Source of the DNA: Sphingobacterium thalpophilum
Lineage (GTDB): Bacteria; Bacteroidota; Bacteroidia; Sphingobacteriales; Sphingobacteriaceae
Assembly: GCA_945878525.1 (NCBI GenBank)
Contig: CAMCTU010000002.1
Span: 1-64,000, forward strand
Direction: 5' to 3'
Length of the DNA: 64,000 nucleotides
The notes under the pieces are model-generated. The model saw only the letters and a list, made by a program, of their open reading frames with translations, had not been told where the DNA came from and did no database searches. The stretch's first letter is position 1. Every line of letters starts with the position of its first letter. This document shows, one piece after another, positions 8,008 through 17,597 of this stretch. The position numbers and the translations under genes are program-made.

Positions 8008-8622
8008 CTATTTCAGGTTTTGAAGATAGATTTTAGCATCTTCCAGTTGGGTGATAATGTCTCTACGATCAGGTGTAATAGATAAAACTTTTTCAAAATC
8101 TGCAATGCATGACCTGAAAGATCCTGTTGCTTTATTCTTGTCGTACAATCCCGGTATCTTCTGTCCTTTTAATACACCGTAATCACGGTAAGCTACTGCC
8201 CTATTCTGATATAATTTAACATCCTCAGCATTCAGATCAATGGCCTTGGAAAAATCTTTAATGGAAGAAAGAAGTAATTTCTCTCTGTCGGCATTTGCAA
8301 TACCTTTAGTATCATTAGCCATGATACTATTGGCCTTTCCTCTGTAATAATATGCACTATTATCTCCTGGTTTCAACGAAATTACTTTATTAAAAGTGTT
8401 AACAGATTCCTTATAGCTGGCAGAATGATAATAGGAATACCCCAGCATATACAATGTGTTTACGTCTGTAGAATCTTTAGCAAGTGCTTTTTCAAGATTT
8501 GAAACTGCAGCTTTGAAATCTCCATCTATAAGTGCCTTCTGACCCATTTTGTGGTAGGCAGTTTGTGATAAAGCAATATTTGCTGATAATAGAATAATTA
8601 ATAAACCTGAAAATGATCTCAT
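8008..8622 (-). CDS. Exported tetratricopeptide-repeat protein
   Basis: 204 residues. The N-terminus MRSFSGLLIILLSANIALSQ is a cleavable signal peptide. The rest is three to four TPR units: an AYHKMGQKALIDGDFKAAVS unit, DVNTLYMLGYSYYHSASYKE, NSAYYYRGKANSIM and DVKLYQNRAVAYRDYG all show the small-residue/aromatic spacing of TPR helices. TPR proteins are protein-binding scaffolds; this one should act in the periplasm. No enzymatic domain is visible. It is a single-gene unit with its own terminator; its upstream region (8623-8881) has no clear TAnnTTTG element. Confidence 0.85.
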   Translation of the reverse strand: MRSFSGLLIILLSANIALSQTAYHKMGQKALIDGDFKAAVSNLEKALAKDSTDVNTLYMLGYSYYHSASYKESVNTFNKVISLKPGDNSAYYYRGKANSIMANDTKGIANADREKLLLSSIKDFSKAIDLNAEDVKLYQNRAVAYRDYGVLKGQKIPGLYDKNKATGSFRSCIADFEKVLSITPDRRDIITQLEDAKIYLQNLK

Positions 8623-8881
8623 TTTAATTAGCGATAATTTAATTTCGAAGTGAAAACGAACTGATTTGAATAATATTTTAAATATACGAATTTAGTTTCT
8701 TGATAGAAATAACAATGTCAAAAAATAAAATATGTCAGAAAATTTGTCTGTATATTACCTTTTATCGGCTTTTTTTACATAGAATTATGGTTTGGCACAT
8801 ACCTTGCAGATCTACTGTTTCGGCCAATTTAATTGGTTTTTCAAAAAATTCAACTGTCATTATGACGTTATTAAGATATAG

Positions 8882-11359
8882 ATGAGTAGCTACGATAATT
8901 TTGATTTTAACCGCACATTACCCTTAATTAGTGAAGATACTGAGTTCTTTCCACTGATGTCACAGGAAGATGAAGAGGAAATGAACAATGAAGAAACACC
9001 CGACATTTTGTCGATACTTCCTTTGCGCAATACTGTTTTGTTTCCCGGCGTGGTGATACCAATCACGGTGGGCAGGGACAAGTCAATCAAACTTATAAAA
9101 GATGCTTATCGTGGGGAAAGGATAATTGGTGTTGTTTCCCAGAAAGATGTTGGTATTGAAGACCCTGAATTCGAGCAATTAAATCAGGTAGGAACTGTGG
9201 CCCTAATTATTAAGATGCTTCAGATGCCGGATGGCAACACTACCGTAATTATTCAAGGTAAGCAGCGCTTTCGCTTGAATGAAGAAGTACAATGCGATCC
9301 TTACATTAAAGCTAGTATTCAAAAATTTGTTGAAGTAAGACCTAAGGCTGATAGAGAATTCAAGGCTTTGTTGGCGTCCATCAAAGAGATGGCTATGCAG
9401 ATCATCCAGCTTTCTCCAAATATTCCAAGTGAGGCAGGCATTGCAATAAATAATATAGAAAGTTCATCTTTCCTGATTAACTTTATTTCATCAAACATGA
9501 ATGCTGAGGTTTCTGCAAAACAGCATATGCTTGAAGTGGCTAATCTACATGAGCGTGCAAAAATGGTTTTGGAGCATTTGACGCAGGAACTGCAAATGCA
9601 GGAACTCAAAAATCAAATACAGTCCAAAGTACGTGTCGATCTTGACAAGCAGCAGCGCGATTATTTTCTGAATCAGCAATTAAAAACCATCCAGGAAGAG
9701 CTTGGAGGAAATTCACCCGATTTGGAGATCGAGAATCTGAGAGGCCGTGCCATATTAAAAAAATGGAGCAAGGAAACCACCAATCACTTCAATAAGGAAG
9801 TAGAGAAACTGGCCAGGATGAACCCTGCAGCAGCGGATTATTCTATACAAATCAATTATCTGGAGCTTCTGCTCGAGCTTCCATGGAATGATTTCACAAA
9901 GGATAATTTCGATCTTAAACGCGCCGCTAAAATTCTTGAAAAAGATCACTACGGTCTGGATAAAGTAAAACAGCGGATTATCGAATATCTAGCTGTTTTG
10001 AAATTAAAACATAACATGAAGGCTCCGATTCTTTGCCTGGTGGGTCCTCCGGGAGTAGGAAAAACCTCTTTGGGTAAATCAATTGCAAAAGCATTGGGAA
10101 GAAAATATGTTAGAATGGCTCTTGGTGGAATCAGAGATGAAGCAGAGATAAGAGGCCATCGCAAAACCTATATTGGAGCAATGCCTGGTCGTATTATTCA
10201 ATCCATAAAAAAAGCCGGCAGTTCAAACCCAGTATTTGTTTTGGATGAAATTGACAAGGTTGGTAATGATTTTCGCGGTGATCCTTCATCAGCACTGCTT
10301 GAAGTACTTGATCCTGAACAGAATAATGCATTCTATGATCATTATGTTGAGGTTGATTATGACCTGTCAAGTGTGATGTTTATAGCAACCGCTAATTCCC
10401 TGAGTTCAATTCAACCTGCTTTATTAGACAGGATGGAGATTATTGAGGTAAACGGTTACACTATAGAAGAGAAAATTCAGATTGCCAAACAGCATCTGCT
10501 ACCAAAACAGCGGGAACAACACGGCATTAAATTAAAAGATATCACACTTAAAAATCCTGTTCTTGAAAAAGTAGTTGAAGATTATACGAGAGAATCGGGC
10601 GTTCGCGGACTTGAAAAAAAAATAGGTTCATTGGTACGTGGCATAGCAACAAAAATCGTAATGGATGTTGAATATGACCCAATAGTTAGTAAAACTGATG
10701 TGGAAACTATCCTTGGTCCGCCAACTTACGACAAAGATCTTTATGAGGGCAATGAGGTAGCAGGTGTCGTTACTGGCCTGGCATGGACTCAGGTGGGCGG
10801 AGATATCTTATTCATTGAAGCAAGCCTAAGTCCGGGTAAAGGGAAATTGTCACTTACCGGAAATTTAGGTGATGTGATGAAGGAATCTGCTACTATCGCA
10901 ATGGCCTATCTTCGTGCTCATGCCATGAAATTTAATATTGATCACAGAATATTTGATCAATGGGATGTACACGTACATGTACCTGCCGGTGCAACCCCTA
11001 AGGATGGGCCTTCGGCAGGAGTAACCATGCTTACAGCTTTAACCTCTGCATTTACCCAACAAAAAGTCAAACCTCATCTGGCTATGACCGGCGAAATAAC
11101 ACTACGTGGCAAAGTTTTACCTGTTGGTGGTATAAAAGAGAAAATTCTGGCTGCGAAAAGAGCAAATATCAAAGAAATTATTCTCTCAAAATCAAACAGA
11201 AAGGATATTCTTGAGATAAAGGAAGATTATATCCGAGATATGCAATTCCACTATGTCAGTGAAATGAAGGAAGTTATTGATCTTGCCTTGGTGAAGGATA
11301 AAGTAAAAGATGCGATCGACCTCTCTATTAAAGAGACAAACGGGCATTCCATTAAATGA
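8882..11359 (+). CDS. lon: ATP-dependent endopeptidase Lon
   Basis: 825 residues with the full Lon architecture. An N-terminal substrate-recognition LON domain (about 40-240, beginning [19 protein letters not shown]) leads through a helical region to an AAA+ module with Walker [10 protein letters not shown] (near 387), Walker [11 protein letters not shown] and arginine finger region LDRMEI. A C-terminal protease domain carries the Ser-Lys dyad: Ser near 710 in [11 protein letters not shown] and Lys near 752 in PVGGIKEKI. Lon degrades misfolded and regulatory proteins in the cytoplasm. The acidic N-terminal extension (about 40 residues) is usual for the phylum. The ATG gives [10 protein letters not shown]. 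It is probably monocistronic. Confidence 0.98.
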   Translation: MSSYDNFDFNRTLPLISEDTEFFPLMSQEDEEEMNNEETPDILSILPLRNTVLFPGVVIPITVGRDKSIKLIKDAYRGERIIGVVSQKDVGIEDPEFEQLNQVGTVALIIKMLQMPDGNTTVIIQGKQRFRLNEEVQCDPYIKASIQKFVEVRPKADREFKALLASIKEMAMQIIQLSPNIPSEAGIAINNIESSSFLINFISSNMNAEVSAKQHMLEVANLHERAKMVLEHLTQELQMQELKNQIQSKVRVDLDKQQRDYFLNQQLKTIQEELGGNSPDLEIENLRGRAILKKWSKETTNHFNKEVEKLARMNPAAADYSIQINYLELLLELPWNDFTKDNFDLKRAAKILEKDHYGLDKVKQRIIEYLAVLKLKHNMKAPILCLVGPPGVGKTSLGKSIAKALGRKYVRMALGGIRDEAEIRGHRKTYIGAMPGRIIQSIKKAGSSNPVFVLDEIDKVGNDFRGDPSSALLEVLDPEQNNAFYDHYVEVDYDLSSVMFIATANSLSSIQPALLDRMEIIEVNGYTIEEKIQIAKQHLLPKQREQHGIKLKDITLKNPVLEKVVEDYTRESGVRGLEKKIGSLVRGIATKIVMDVEYDPIVSKTDVETILGPPTYDKDLYEGNEVAGVVTGLAWTQVGGDILFIEASLSPGKGKLSLTGNLGDVMKESATIAMAYLRAHAMKFNIDHRIFDQWDVHVHVPAGATPKDGPSAGVTMLTALTSAFTQQKVKPHLAMTGEITLRGKVLPVGGIKEKILAAKRANIKEIILSKSNRKDILEIKEDYIRDMQFHYVSEMKEVIDLALVKDKVKDAIDLSIKETNGHSIK

Positions 11360-11454
11360 AATTTTTCACCTTCCTATTGTTATAAGTATTTAATTTATAA
11401 TTCAGCATTGTTTTTCGAAGCTTTTATTGAAATTGGAGCTGTATTTGAGCACGT

Positions 11455-12420
11455 ATGAGAATAAATCACAAAATCTTCTTTATCAACTTGTTTTTTATAT
11501 TTATTGCAGCAAGGCTTTATGCACAAAATAATTCCTATAAAAGTGAATTTGGTTTCAGATCTGAAAATGATTCTTACCTGGCACAGGGGCAGGACAGGTA
11601 TTATACCAATGGACTTTCACTGAACTTCAGGTCTGCAGTTGATCAATCCACACTAAGGAATCCGAAATTAAATAAATTAATTTGGGAGATTGAAGCCGGA
11701 CAAAAAATATTTAATCCTCAATCAGGGAGTATATTGGATATTGATTTTATAGATCGGCCTTTCGCAGCTTACCTATATGGTGGCGCCGGAATCCATTTTC
11801 TTTATAATTCTGAAACTAATCTGAAATTAAGCCTTCAGGTAGGCACCGTTGGACCAGCTGCCAAAGGTAAAGAAGCTCAGGAATTCCTGCATAACAACTT
11901 TGGTTTTTATAAAATTGATGGATGGCAATGGCAGGTTAATAATGAAATAGGAATTAATTCTACCGTAGAATTCAATAAACTAATCAATAGATTGAGATCC
12001 GGGAAAACCGATTTTATCGTTAGTTCTTACCTCAATGCCGGTAATACCTTTGCAGGTGGTGGCGCAGGACTAATTTTCAGGCTGGGTGAAATAAATCCTC
12101 TGCATAGTTCTGCAATCAATCAAAGTACCATTTCCAATAATGCCAAAATCAAATCTGGAAAGGAATTTTTCTTCTATGCAAAACCAATGCTACATTTTAT
12201 TGCCTATGATGCAACCATTCAAGGTGGATTATTCCAAAATGACAAAGGAGCAGTGGTTTTTGATCAAAAACCTTTAGTTTTTAGTCAGCAGGCAGGAGCC
12301 ATCTTTTCTAAAAAAAGGTGGACAGTTGATTTTTCAGTGGTCTTTAAATCCAAGGAAATAAAAAGCTTTGCAAAACCTCATCAATACGGCTCATTCGCAT
12401 TATTATACCGAATGAATTGA
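11455..12420 (+). CDS. LpxR-family lipid A 3'-O-deacylase-like outer-membrane protein
   Basis: 321 residues. After a signal peptide (cleavage near residue 23, LYAQ) comes a beta-barrel of the LpxR family. Diagnostic motifs are SENDSY (Asn-Asp pair of the active site near residue 36), DRYYTNGLSL, and EFLHNNFGFYKIDGWQWQVNNE, which contains the catalytic His and the following Glu of the family. LpxR removes the 3'-acyloxyacyl chain of lipid A in the outer membrane and changes endotoxin recognition. Catalytic residues appear intact, so activity is plausible, but substrate use in Bacteroidota is not established by sequence. It follows lon by 95 bp. Confidence 0.85.
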   Translation: MRINHKIFFINLFFIFIAARLYAQNNSYKSEFGFRSENDSYLAQGQDRYYTNGLSLNFRSAVDQSTLRNPKLNKLIWEIEAGQKIFNPQSGSILDIDFIDRPFAAYLYGGAGIHFLYNSETNLKLSLQVGTVGPAAKGKEAQEFLHNNFGFYKIDGWQWQVNNEIGINSTVEFNKLINRLRSGKTDFIVSSYLNAGNTFAGGGAGLIFRLGEINPLHSSAINQSTISNNAKIKSGKEFFFYAKPMLHFIAYDATIQGGLFQNDKGAVVFDQKPLVFSQQAGAIFSKKRWTVDFSVVFKSKEIKSFAKPHQYGSFALLYRMN

Positions 12421-12426
12421 TAATAC

Positions 12427-12837
12427 CTAATCCTTAAAATAATCCTTTCTGTTTATTTTCTTTAAAGAATTGAGATGTTTGGTCTTGAGCCTATTTTCAA
12501 CAGATGAACGTTTGGGCTTTGTAGCTTTCCTAATTGGAGGAAGATAAAGGGCATTATTAATCAATTGCCTGAGTTTTACAAGGCTTTTCTGTTTATTCAG
12601 CAACTGGCTTCTCTCCTCCTCTGTAATAATTTGCAGAACCCCGGCCGAAGATATTTTATTGGCAAGTTTTTTCAATAAAATTTTCTTTTGCTCATCTGTA
12701 AACAAAACAGATGAGCTGATATTAAGATTCAGTTCAACTTTTGAGGAAACCTTATTGACATTTTGCCCGCCTTTTCCCCCACTTCTGGAGGTTTTAAAGC
12801 TGATCTCTTTTAATAGGTCCTTTATCAGAAAATTCAT
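12427..12837 (-). CDS. arfB: Ribosome-rescue peptidyl-tRNA hydrolase ArfB (YaeJ-like)
   Basis: 136 residues from the ATG at 12837. The release-factor domain carries the GGQ motif in SRSGGKGGQNVNKVSSKVEL at residues 23-25, where hydrolysis of peptidyl-tRNA occurs. A basic C-terminal tail (KATKPKRSSVENRLKTK followed by HLNSLKKINRK) is the part that enters the empty mRNA channel of stalled ribosomes in ArfB. No codon-recognition domain is present, which separates it from RF1/RF2. An upstream ATG at 12852 would add MIILG; I prefer 12837 because the GGQ distance then fits ArfB. The gene converges with the LpxR gene and is divergent from cmk. Confidence 0.92.
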   Translation of the reverse strand: MNFLIKDLLKEISFKTSRSGGKGGQNVNKVSSKVELNLNISSSVLFTDEQKKILLKKLANKISSAGVLQIITEEERSQLLNKQKSLVKLRQLINNALYLPPIRKATKPKRSSVENRLKTKHLNSLKKINRKDYFKD

Positions 12838-12914
12838 ACCCAAAATTATCATTTCTCATCACAAATTTGACTGCATTTAACAAATTATATCATCAGTAAA
12901 TCAATTTCAAATTC

Positions 12915-12922
12915 TATTTTTG
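12915..12922 (+). promoter_or_regulatory. Putative -7 promoter element of cmk, 4 nt from the start codon
   Basis: TATTTTTG matches TAnnTTTG exactly; CTTA then ATG follow. The expected transcription start falls at or next to the A of the ATG, predicting a leaderless cmk mRNA. Confidence 0.5.
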
Positions 12923-12926
12923 CTTA

Positions 12927-13613
12927 ATGAGTAAGAATATAGTTATAGCCATTGATGGTTATTCATCCTGTGGAAAAAGCACAATTGCTAAGGCCCTGGC
13001 CAGAAAACTTCATTTTATTTATATCGATACCGGTGCAATGTACCGGGCTGTGACTCTTTATTTTCTCAGAAAAAAAATTGATCTGCATGATGTCATTTCC
13101 GTAGAGAAAGCATTAAATGAAATCCACATTAACTTTGAATACAACAAGGAGCAAACTTTTGTATTTCTAAATGAGGAAGATGTATCTGAGGAAATCAGAC
13201 AAATGCCAGTATCTGAAAAAGTAAGTCAGGTTAGCGCAATCAAAGCCGTGCGTACAGAAATGGTCAGACAGCAGCAAAGAATGGGTAAATCTCAAAATAT
13301 AATAATGGATGGTCGCGACATCGGCACTGTAGTTTTTCCCGATGCAACACTGAAATTTTTCATGACCGCCGATCCGATGATTCGTGCTGAGCGAAGATTT
13401 AAAGAATTAATCGGTAAGGGTGAAAAGGTTAGTCTGGAAGAGATTTATTCCAATCTTGCGCTCCGGGACCATCAGGATACTACCAGAGAAGAAAGTCCCT
13501 TGACTCAGGCAGAAGATGCAATTGTATTGGATAACTCTGGAATAGATCAGGAAATGCAATTGAATTTTGCATTATCCTATATTAATCCTTTGCTGACTAA
13601 AAATATGCAGTAA
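12927..13613 (+). CDS. cmk: Cytidylate kinase
   Basis: 228 residues, normal length. Cmk phosphorylates CMP and dCMP with ATP. The P-loop GYSSCGKST (residues 11-19) follows IVIAIDG, then IDTGAMYRAVTLY, the CMP-binding MDGRDIGTVVFP, FMTADPMIRAERR and the lid segment ALRDHQDTTREESPL. The start is fixed by the usual short N-terminus before the P-loop. Genes for cmk and rpsA are adjacent in many bacteria, as here (192 bp apart), although rpsA has its own strong promoter. The ATG sits only 4 nt from a -7 element. Confidence 0.97.
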   Translation: MSKNIVIAIDGYSSCGKSTIAKALARKLHFIYIDTGAMYRAVTLYFLRKKIDLHDVISVEKALNEIHINFEYNKEQTFVFLNEEDVSEEIRQMPVSEKVSQVSAIKAVRTEMVRQQQRMGKSQNIIMDGRDIGTVVFPDATLKFFMTADPMIRAERRFKELIGKGEKVSLEEIYSNLALRDHQDTTREESPLTQAEDAIVLDNSGIDQEMQLNFALSYINPLLTKNMQ

Positions 13614-13756
13614 CAAAATTACCTGATTCAATAAAAACACGGTTTATAGCCCATTAATTTTGGGTAATTGTTACTATATTCTGTTAATTACCTAAAATAT
13701 TGAGATTCAATTAAAAATAAAGCGCAGAAATGTTTTTTATTAAAAATCTTATTTTC

Positions 13757-13764
13757 TACCTTTG
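13757..13764 (+). promoter_or_regulatory. Promoter of rpsA (-7 element TACCTTTG)
   Basis: TACCTTTGC is an excellent Bacteroidota -7 box, of the form common in front of ribosomal genes. A T-rich stretch lies upstream near the -33 region. The expected transcript start is near 13768, giving a leader of about 38 nt that begins with a hairpin. Confidence 0.75.
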
Positions 13765-13767
13765 CAG

Positions 13768-13785
13768 TCCGATTTGATAATCGGA
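13768..13785 (+). promoter_or_regulatory. 5' leader hairpin of rpsA mRNA followed by a strong Shine-Dalgarno
   Basis: TCCGATT (13768-13774), loop TGAT, AATCGGA (13779-13785) form a perfect 7-bp stem at the predicted 5' end of the rpsA message. Immediately after comes AAAGGAGA (13787-13794), a strong anti-SD match placed about 12 nt before the ATG. Such a sequence is unusual in this phylum and may be part of autogenous control. Confidence 0.55.
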
Positions 13786-13805
13786 AAAAGGAGATAAATT
13801 AATTA

Positions 13806-15803
13806 ATGGCCAAAAAACTAGAAGCCGAAAAGGAGTTAACTGCTAAACAAGCGGAACTTCAAGGCGAAGAAACCACTACGGTTAAACACAAGGAAACCAT
13901 TGAATCGGAAGCTGATTCAGTGTCGATCGAAGAGATCAAATCAAAAACACTCATCACCCCTTCAGGCGATTTCGACTGGGATGCTGATGACAAAGGCTTC
14001 GGTAACTACAGTGCTGCAGACCGTGAAAAGTTTGAAGAAATGTATGCCGGTACTTTCAATTCAATTAATAAAGGCGAGATCATCTCGGGAGTTGTTGTCT
14101 CAATCAACAACAAAGATGTGGTACTAAACATTGGATTTAAATCTGACGGTCTGGTATCTCTCTCTGAATTCCGTGACACACCTGATCTAAAAATCGGTGA
14201 TACAGTTGATGTATTTGTTGAATCACAGGAAGATGCTAACGGACAGTTAGTATTATCTCGCAAACGCGCAAAAACTCAACGTTCATGGGAAACCATCAAT
14301 GAAGCTTTGGATCAGGACAAAATCATTACCGGTTTTGTTAAGAGCCGTACTAAAGGTGGATTGATTGTGGATATTATGGGAGTTGAAGCCTTCCTTCCAG
14401 GATCGCAGATCGACATCAAGCCTATCCGTGATTATGACGTTTATGTTGGTAAGACAATGGAATTCAAGGTAGTCAAAATCAATCATGAGTTTAAAAACGT
14501 TGTGGTATCTCACAAAGTATTGATTGAAGACGATTTAGAAAATCAGAAAACTGAGATCGTTGCGAAACTGGAAAAAGGACAGGTACTAGAAGGTACAGTT
14601 AAAAACATTACCGATTTCGGTGTGTTTATTGATCTTGGTGGCGTAGACGGACTATTACATATTACAGACATTTCGTGGGGTCGCATAGAGCATCCACGCG
14701 AAGTATTAAACCTTGATCAAAAGATCAACGTTGTTGTTTTAGATTTTGATGACGAGAAAAAACGTATCGCATTAGGGTTAAAGCAATTAACTGCTCATCC
14801 TTGGGAAGCTTTAGATATTGCATTAGAAATCGGTTCTAAAGTAAAAGGAAGAATTGTAACTGTTGCAGATTACGGTGCATTTCTTGAAATCACTCCAGGT
14901 GTTGAAGGGTTAATTCACGTTTCTGAAATGTCATGGTCGCAAAATCTTCGTAACCCACAGGAATTCCTTAAAGTTGGTGATGAAGTAGAAGCTCAGGTAT
15001 TGACTTTAGATCGTAACGAGCGCAAGATGAGCCTTGGTATCAAACAACTTACTCCTGATCCATGGAAAAACATTGGCGAGCGCTACCCTATCGGAAGCAA
15101 GCACAAAGCTGTTGTTAAAAACATGACTAACTTCGGTGTGTTCGTAGAAATTGAAGAAGGTATCGACGGTTTAATCCACATATCTGATCTTTCATGGTCA
15201 AAAAAGGTTAATCACCCTAATGAATTCACCAAAGTTGGTGAAGGATTAGATGTGGTTGTTCTGGAGCTTGATGAATCTAATCGCAAACTAAGCTTAGGTC
15301 ATAAGCAATTGGAAGAAAATCCTTGGGAAACTTTTGAAACAGTATTCACTATGGATTCTATTCATGAAGGTACTGTACTGAAAGTAACAGATAAAGGTGC
15401 AATCATTGCTTTACCTTATGGTGTTGAAGGATTTGCTCCTACAAAGCATATAGCCAAAGAAGATGGCAGTTCAATCAAAGCGGATGAAACTGCTGATTTC
15501 AGGATCATTGAATTTAATAAAGATTCTAAACGTATTGTAGTTTCTCATGCCCGTATCTGGGAAGAGGCAAAAGCAGAAGAACGTAAAGAAGAATTCAATG
15601 CTAAAAAGAAGGAAGCCAAAGCAACAACAACTGCAGTTAAAAAGGTGAAGGAGTCTGTTGAAAAATCAACTTTAGGTGATCTTGGAGTTCTTGCTCAATT
15701 GAAAGAGAAAATGGAAGGTGCAGAAAGCAAAGCAAAAAAAGCTAAGAAAACTGAAGAGGATGCAAGCACAAATACTGAAGTAATAGAAGCTTCTGAAGAA
15801 TAA
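13806..15803 (+). CDS. rpsA: 30S ribosomal protein S1
   Basis: 665 residues with six S1 RNA-binding (OB-fold) repeats after an acidic N-terminal region of about 75 residues. Repeat signatures include GEIISGVVVSINNKDVVLN, GQVLEGTVKNITDFGVFIDL (with GVDGLLHITDISW), GSKVKGRIVTVADYGAFLEI, GSKHKAVVKNMTNFGVFVEI and HEGTVLKVTDKGAIIALPYG. S1 brings mRNA to the 30S subunit. The C-terminal tail of about 90 residues is Lys/Ala/Glu-rich and low in complexity, typical of the phylum. It follows a textbook promoter, a leader hairpin and a clear SD, and ends in a 13-bp terminator, so it is a single-gene unit. Confidence 0.97.
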   Translation: MAKKLEAEKELTAKQAELQGEETTTVKHKETIESEADSVSIEEIKSKTLITPSGDFDWDADDKGFGNYSAADREKFEEMYAGTFNSINKGEIISGVVVSINNKDVVLNIGFKSDGLVSLSEFRDTPDLKIGDTVDVFVESQEDANGQLVLSRKRAKTQRSWETINEALDQDKIITGFVKSRTKGGLIVDIMGVEAFLPGSQIDIKPIRDYDVYVGKTMEFKVVKINHEFKNVVVSHKVLIEDDLENQKTEIVAKLEKGQVLEGTVKNITDFGVFIDLGGVDGLLHITDISWGRIEHPREVLNLDQKINVVVLDFDDEKKRIALGLKQLTAHPWEALDIALEIGSKVKGRIVTVADYGAFLEITPGVEGLIHVSEMSWSQNLRNPQEFLKVGDEVEAQVLTLDRNERKMSLGIKQLTPDPWKNIGERYPIGSKHKAVVKNMTNFGVFVEIEEGIDGLIHISDLSWSKKVNHPNEFTKVGEGLDVVVLELDESNRKLSLGHKQLEENPWETFETVFTMDSIHEGTVLKVTDKGAIIALPYGVEGFAPTKHIAKEDGSSIKADETADFRIIEFNKDSKRIVVSHARIWEEAKAEERKEEFNAKKKEAKATTTAVKKVKESVEKSTLGDLGVLAQLKEKMEGAESKAKKAKKTEEDASTNTEVIEASEE

Positions 15804-15827
15804 TAGTAAGATCTAAATTCTAGTATT

Positions 15828-15861
15828 AAAGGCTGTATCAAAATAAACTGATACAGCCTTT
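15828..15861 (+). terminator. Rho-independent terminator of rpsA
   Basis: A 13-bp perfect inverted repeat AAAGGCTGTATCA/TGATACAGCCTTT with an 8-nt loop AAATAAAC, then TTCTATTTTTT. It begins 24 bp after the rpsA stop. Confidence 0.93.
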
Positions 15862-15956
15862 TCTATTTTTTGAGTTTTATACCGTTTTTGGACACTACCG
15901 TTTTTATTGCAATTTCATTGTTGTTATCGTGAAAAAATATTGAAAAACAGCTTTTT

Positions 15957-15982
15957 GCCCCGATATTTATCAGGGCTTTTTT
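15957..15982 (+). terminator. Second terminator-like hairpin upstream of pyrR
   Basis: GCCCCGAT, a short AT loop and ATCAGGGC form a stem with one C/A mismatch, followed by six Ts. It is too far from rpsA to be needed for it. It could end a small transcript from 15862-15956, act as a second stop, or be an attenuator for pyrR. I see no recognisable PyrR-binding loop. Confidence 0.55.
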
Positions 15983-16113
15983 GCGTTTATAAACCCATTA
16001 ACCCTGGTTATCAATTCTCTACCACACTCCCTCTATAATCCCATCCATAAAGTTTTAGCTTATTCCTTTCTGCTTTTATCTTTTTTCCCTATTTTTACTT
16101 AAACTATACCAAA

Positions 16114-16656
16114 ATGCCAAGGTTAACACTGCTTGACGGTCCCAAATTCCAAATTACCATACAGCGTCTTTGCCATCAGTTAATCGAAAATCACAATCTT
16201 TTTGAAAATTCAGTCATACTTGGTATACAGCCACGTGGGATTTTTCTTGCTAAACGGATCATTACAGAACTGAAAGTCAGTTTGCCTGATGTTAAAATAG
16301 AAAGCGGAAATCTGGACATTACATTTTTCAGAGATGATTTTCGTCGTAAAGAAGGATTATTAATTCCCAGCAGCACAGAGATTGATTTTATCATTGAAGG
16401 CAAAAAGGTAATCCTGATGGATGACGTGCTTTGGACCGGCAGAACCATAAGAGCAGCTATGGATGCCTTACAATCTTTTGGAAGACCTGGAAAAGTTGAG
16501 CTATTGACACTGGTCGATCGGCGCTATTCAAGACATCTGCCAATTGAAGCTGATTATATCGGTATTAAAGTTGACACCATCGCATCCCAAAAGGTTATTG
16601 TTAGCTGGAAGGAAACTGATAAAGAAGACAAAGTAATCTTACTATCTGAAAAATAA
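16114..16656 (+). CDS. pyrR: PyrR-type uracil phosphoribosyltransferase/pyrimidine regulator
   Basis: 180 residues, a type I phosphoribosyltransferase. The PRPP-binding loop VILMDDVLWTGRTIRAAMDAL begins near residue 98. GIQPRGIFLA is the flexible-loop region and VDRRYSRHLPIEADYIG the PyrR-specific segment that separates it from other PRTases. PyrR makes UMP from uracil and PRPP, and in Firmicutes also binds pyr mRNA to cause attenuation. Whether it regulates in Bacteroidota is not established; a terminator-like hairpin lies about 130 bp upstream. Its stop codon overlaps the pyrB ATG by one base (TAATG), so the two are coupled. Confidence 0.93.
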   Translation: MPRLTLLDGPKFQITIQRLCHQLIENHNLFENSVILGIQPRGIFLAKRIITELKVSLPDVKIESGNLDITFFRDDFRRKEGLLIPSSTEIDFIIEGKKVILMDDVLWTGRTIRAAMDALQSFGRPGKVELLTLVDRRYSRHLPIEADYIGIKVDTIASQKVIVSWKETDKEDKVILLSEK

Positions 16657-17597
16657 TGGCAGAAACAATTCAAACTTTAAGCACTAAGCACCTGCTGGGA
16701 ATAAAAGATCTCACATTAAGAGATATTGAATTGATATTTGAAACAGCCGATACCTTTAAAGATGTTCTGAATAGACCAATTAAAAAGGTTCCATCCTTAC
16801 GAGATATAACTATTGCTAATATATTTTTTGAAAACTCAACCCGTACACGCCTTTCATTTGAACTTGCACAAAAGAGACTTTCAGCGGATATAGTAAATTT
16901 CACTGCTTCCTCATCATCGGTTAGTAAAGGAGAAACCCTAATTGATACCGTTAACAATATATTGTCAATGAAAGTTGACATGGTAGTAATGAGGCACCCT
17001 TATGCCGGAGCAGGTGTGTTTTTAAGTAAGCATATAGATGCTCAGATTGTGAATGCTGGTGATGGCGCACACGAGCATCCAACTCAGGCACTTCTTGACG
17101 CCTTCTCCATTCGTGAAAAATATGGTGAAGTTAAAGGCCGGAAAATAGCTATAATTGGCGATGTGCTCCATTCAAGGGTTGCCTTATCAAATATGCTGTG
17201 TCTGCAGAAATTGGGAGCAGAAGTAATGGTTTGCGGTCCGAGCACATTGATTCCAAAATACATAAAAACTTTAGGTGTTAAGGTTGAACATGACCTTGTT
17301 AAAGCTTTAAACTGGTGTGATGTTGCTAATATGCTTCGAATTCAGCTCGAAAGACAAGATATAAAATACTTTCCATCCCTCAGGGAGTACAGTATGATGT
17401 ATGGTCTTAACAAACAAATTCTTAATTCACTCGACAAAGAAATCACCGTAATGCACCCTGGCCCGATAAATCGTGGAGTAGAAATCACAAGTGATGTTGC
17501 AGATAGCAAACAATCAATTATACTTGATCAGGTTGAAAATGGAGTAGCAATCAGAATGGCTGTATTATATCTGCTTGCTAACCAAAGAAACAAATAG
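16656..17597 (+). CDS. pyrB: Aspartate carbamoyltransferase catalytic subunit
   Basis: 313 residues. PyrB joins carbamoyl phosphate and aspartate, the committed step of pyrimidine synthesis. The carbamoyl-phosphate site is FFENSTRTRLSFELA near residue 55, with SSSVSKGETL (mobile 80s loop), HPTQALLD and IAIIGDVLHSRVA in the middle and MHPGPINRGVEI near the end. No regulatory subunit gene (pyrI) follows, so the enzyme is likely a plain trimer, perhaps controlled through the coupled PyrR. The first ATG overlaps the pyrR stop. A 150-bp gap with no obvious terminator separates it from the envelope cluster. Confidence 0.97.
   Translation: MAETIQTLSTKHLLGIKDLTLRDIELIFETADTFKDVLNRPIKKVPSLRDITIANIFFENSTRTRLSFELAQKRLSADIVNFTASSSSVSKGETLIDTVNNILSMKVDMVVMRHPYAGAGVFLSKHIDAQIVNAGDGAHEHPTQALLDAFSIREKYGEVKGRKIAIIGDVLHSRVALSNMLCLQKLGAEVMVCGPSTLIPKYIKTLGVKVEHDLVKALNWCDVANMLRIQLERQDIKYFPSLREYSMMYGLNKQILNSLDKEITVMHPGPINRGVEITSDVADSKQSIILDQVENGVAIRMAVLYLLANQRNK

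Larger units (their letters stand above)
15804..16113. other. rpsA-pyrR intergenic region
   Basis: 310 bp with the two terminators described. Between them is a 10-bp direct repeat TACCGTTTTT (15880-15889 and 15896-15905). Before pyrR the element TATTTTTA (16090-16097) is one base from a -7 box and would give a leader of about 14 nt. No protein gene is visible. Confidence 0.5.

Noticed and set aside
8700-8885. A 61-codon plus-strand frame just before lon
   Set aside because: No recognisable motif; it ends overlapping the lon ATG and is rich in rare aromatic and Cys runs typical of translated AT-rich spacer.
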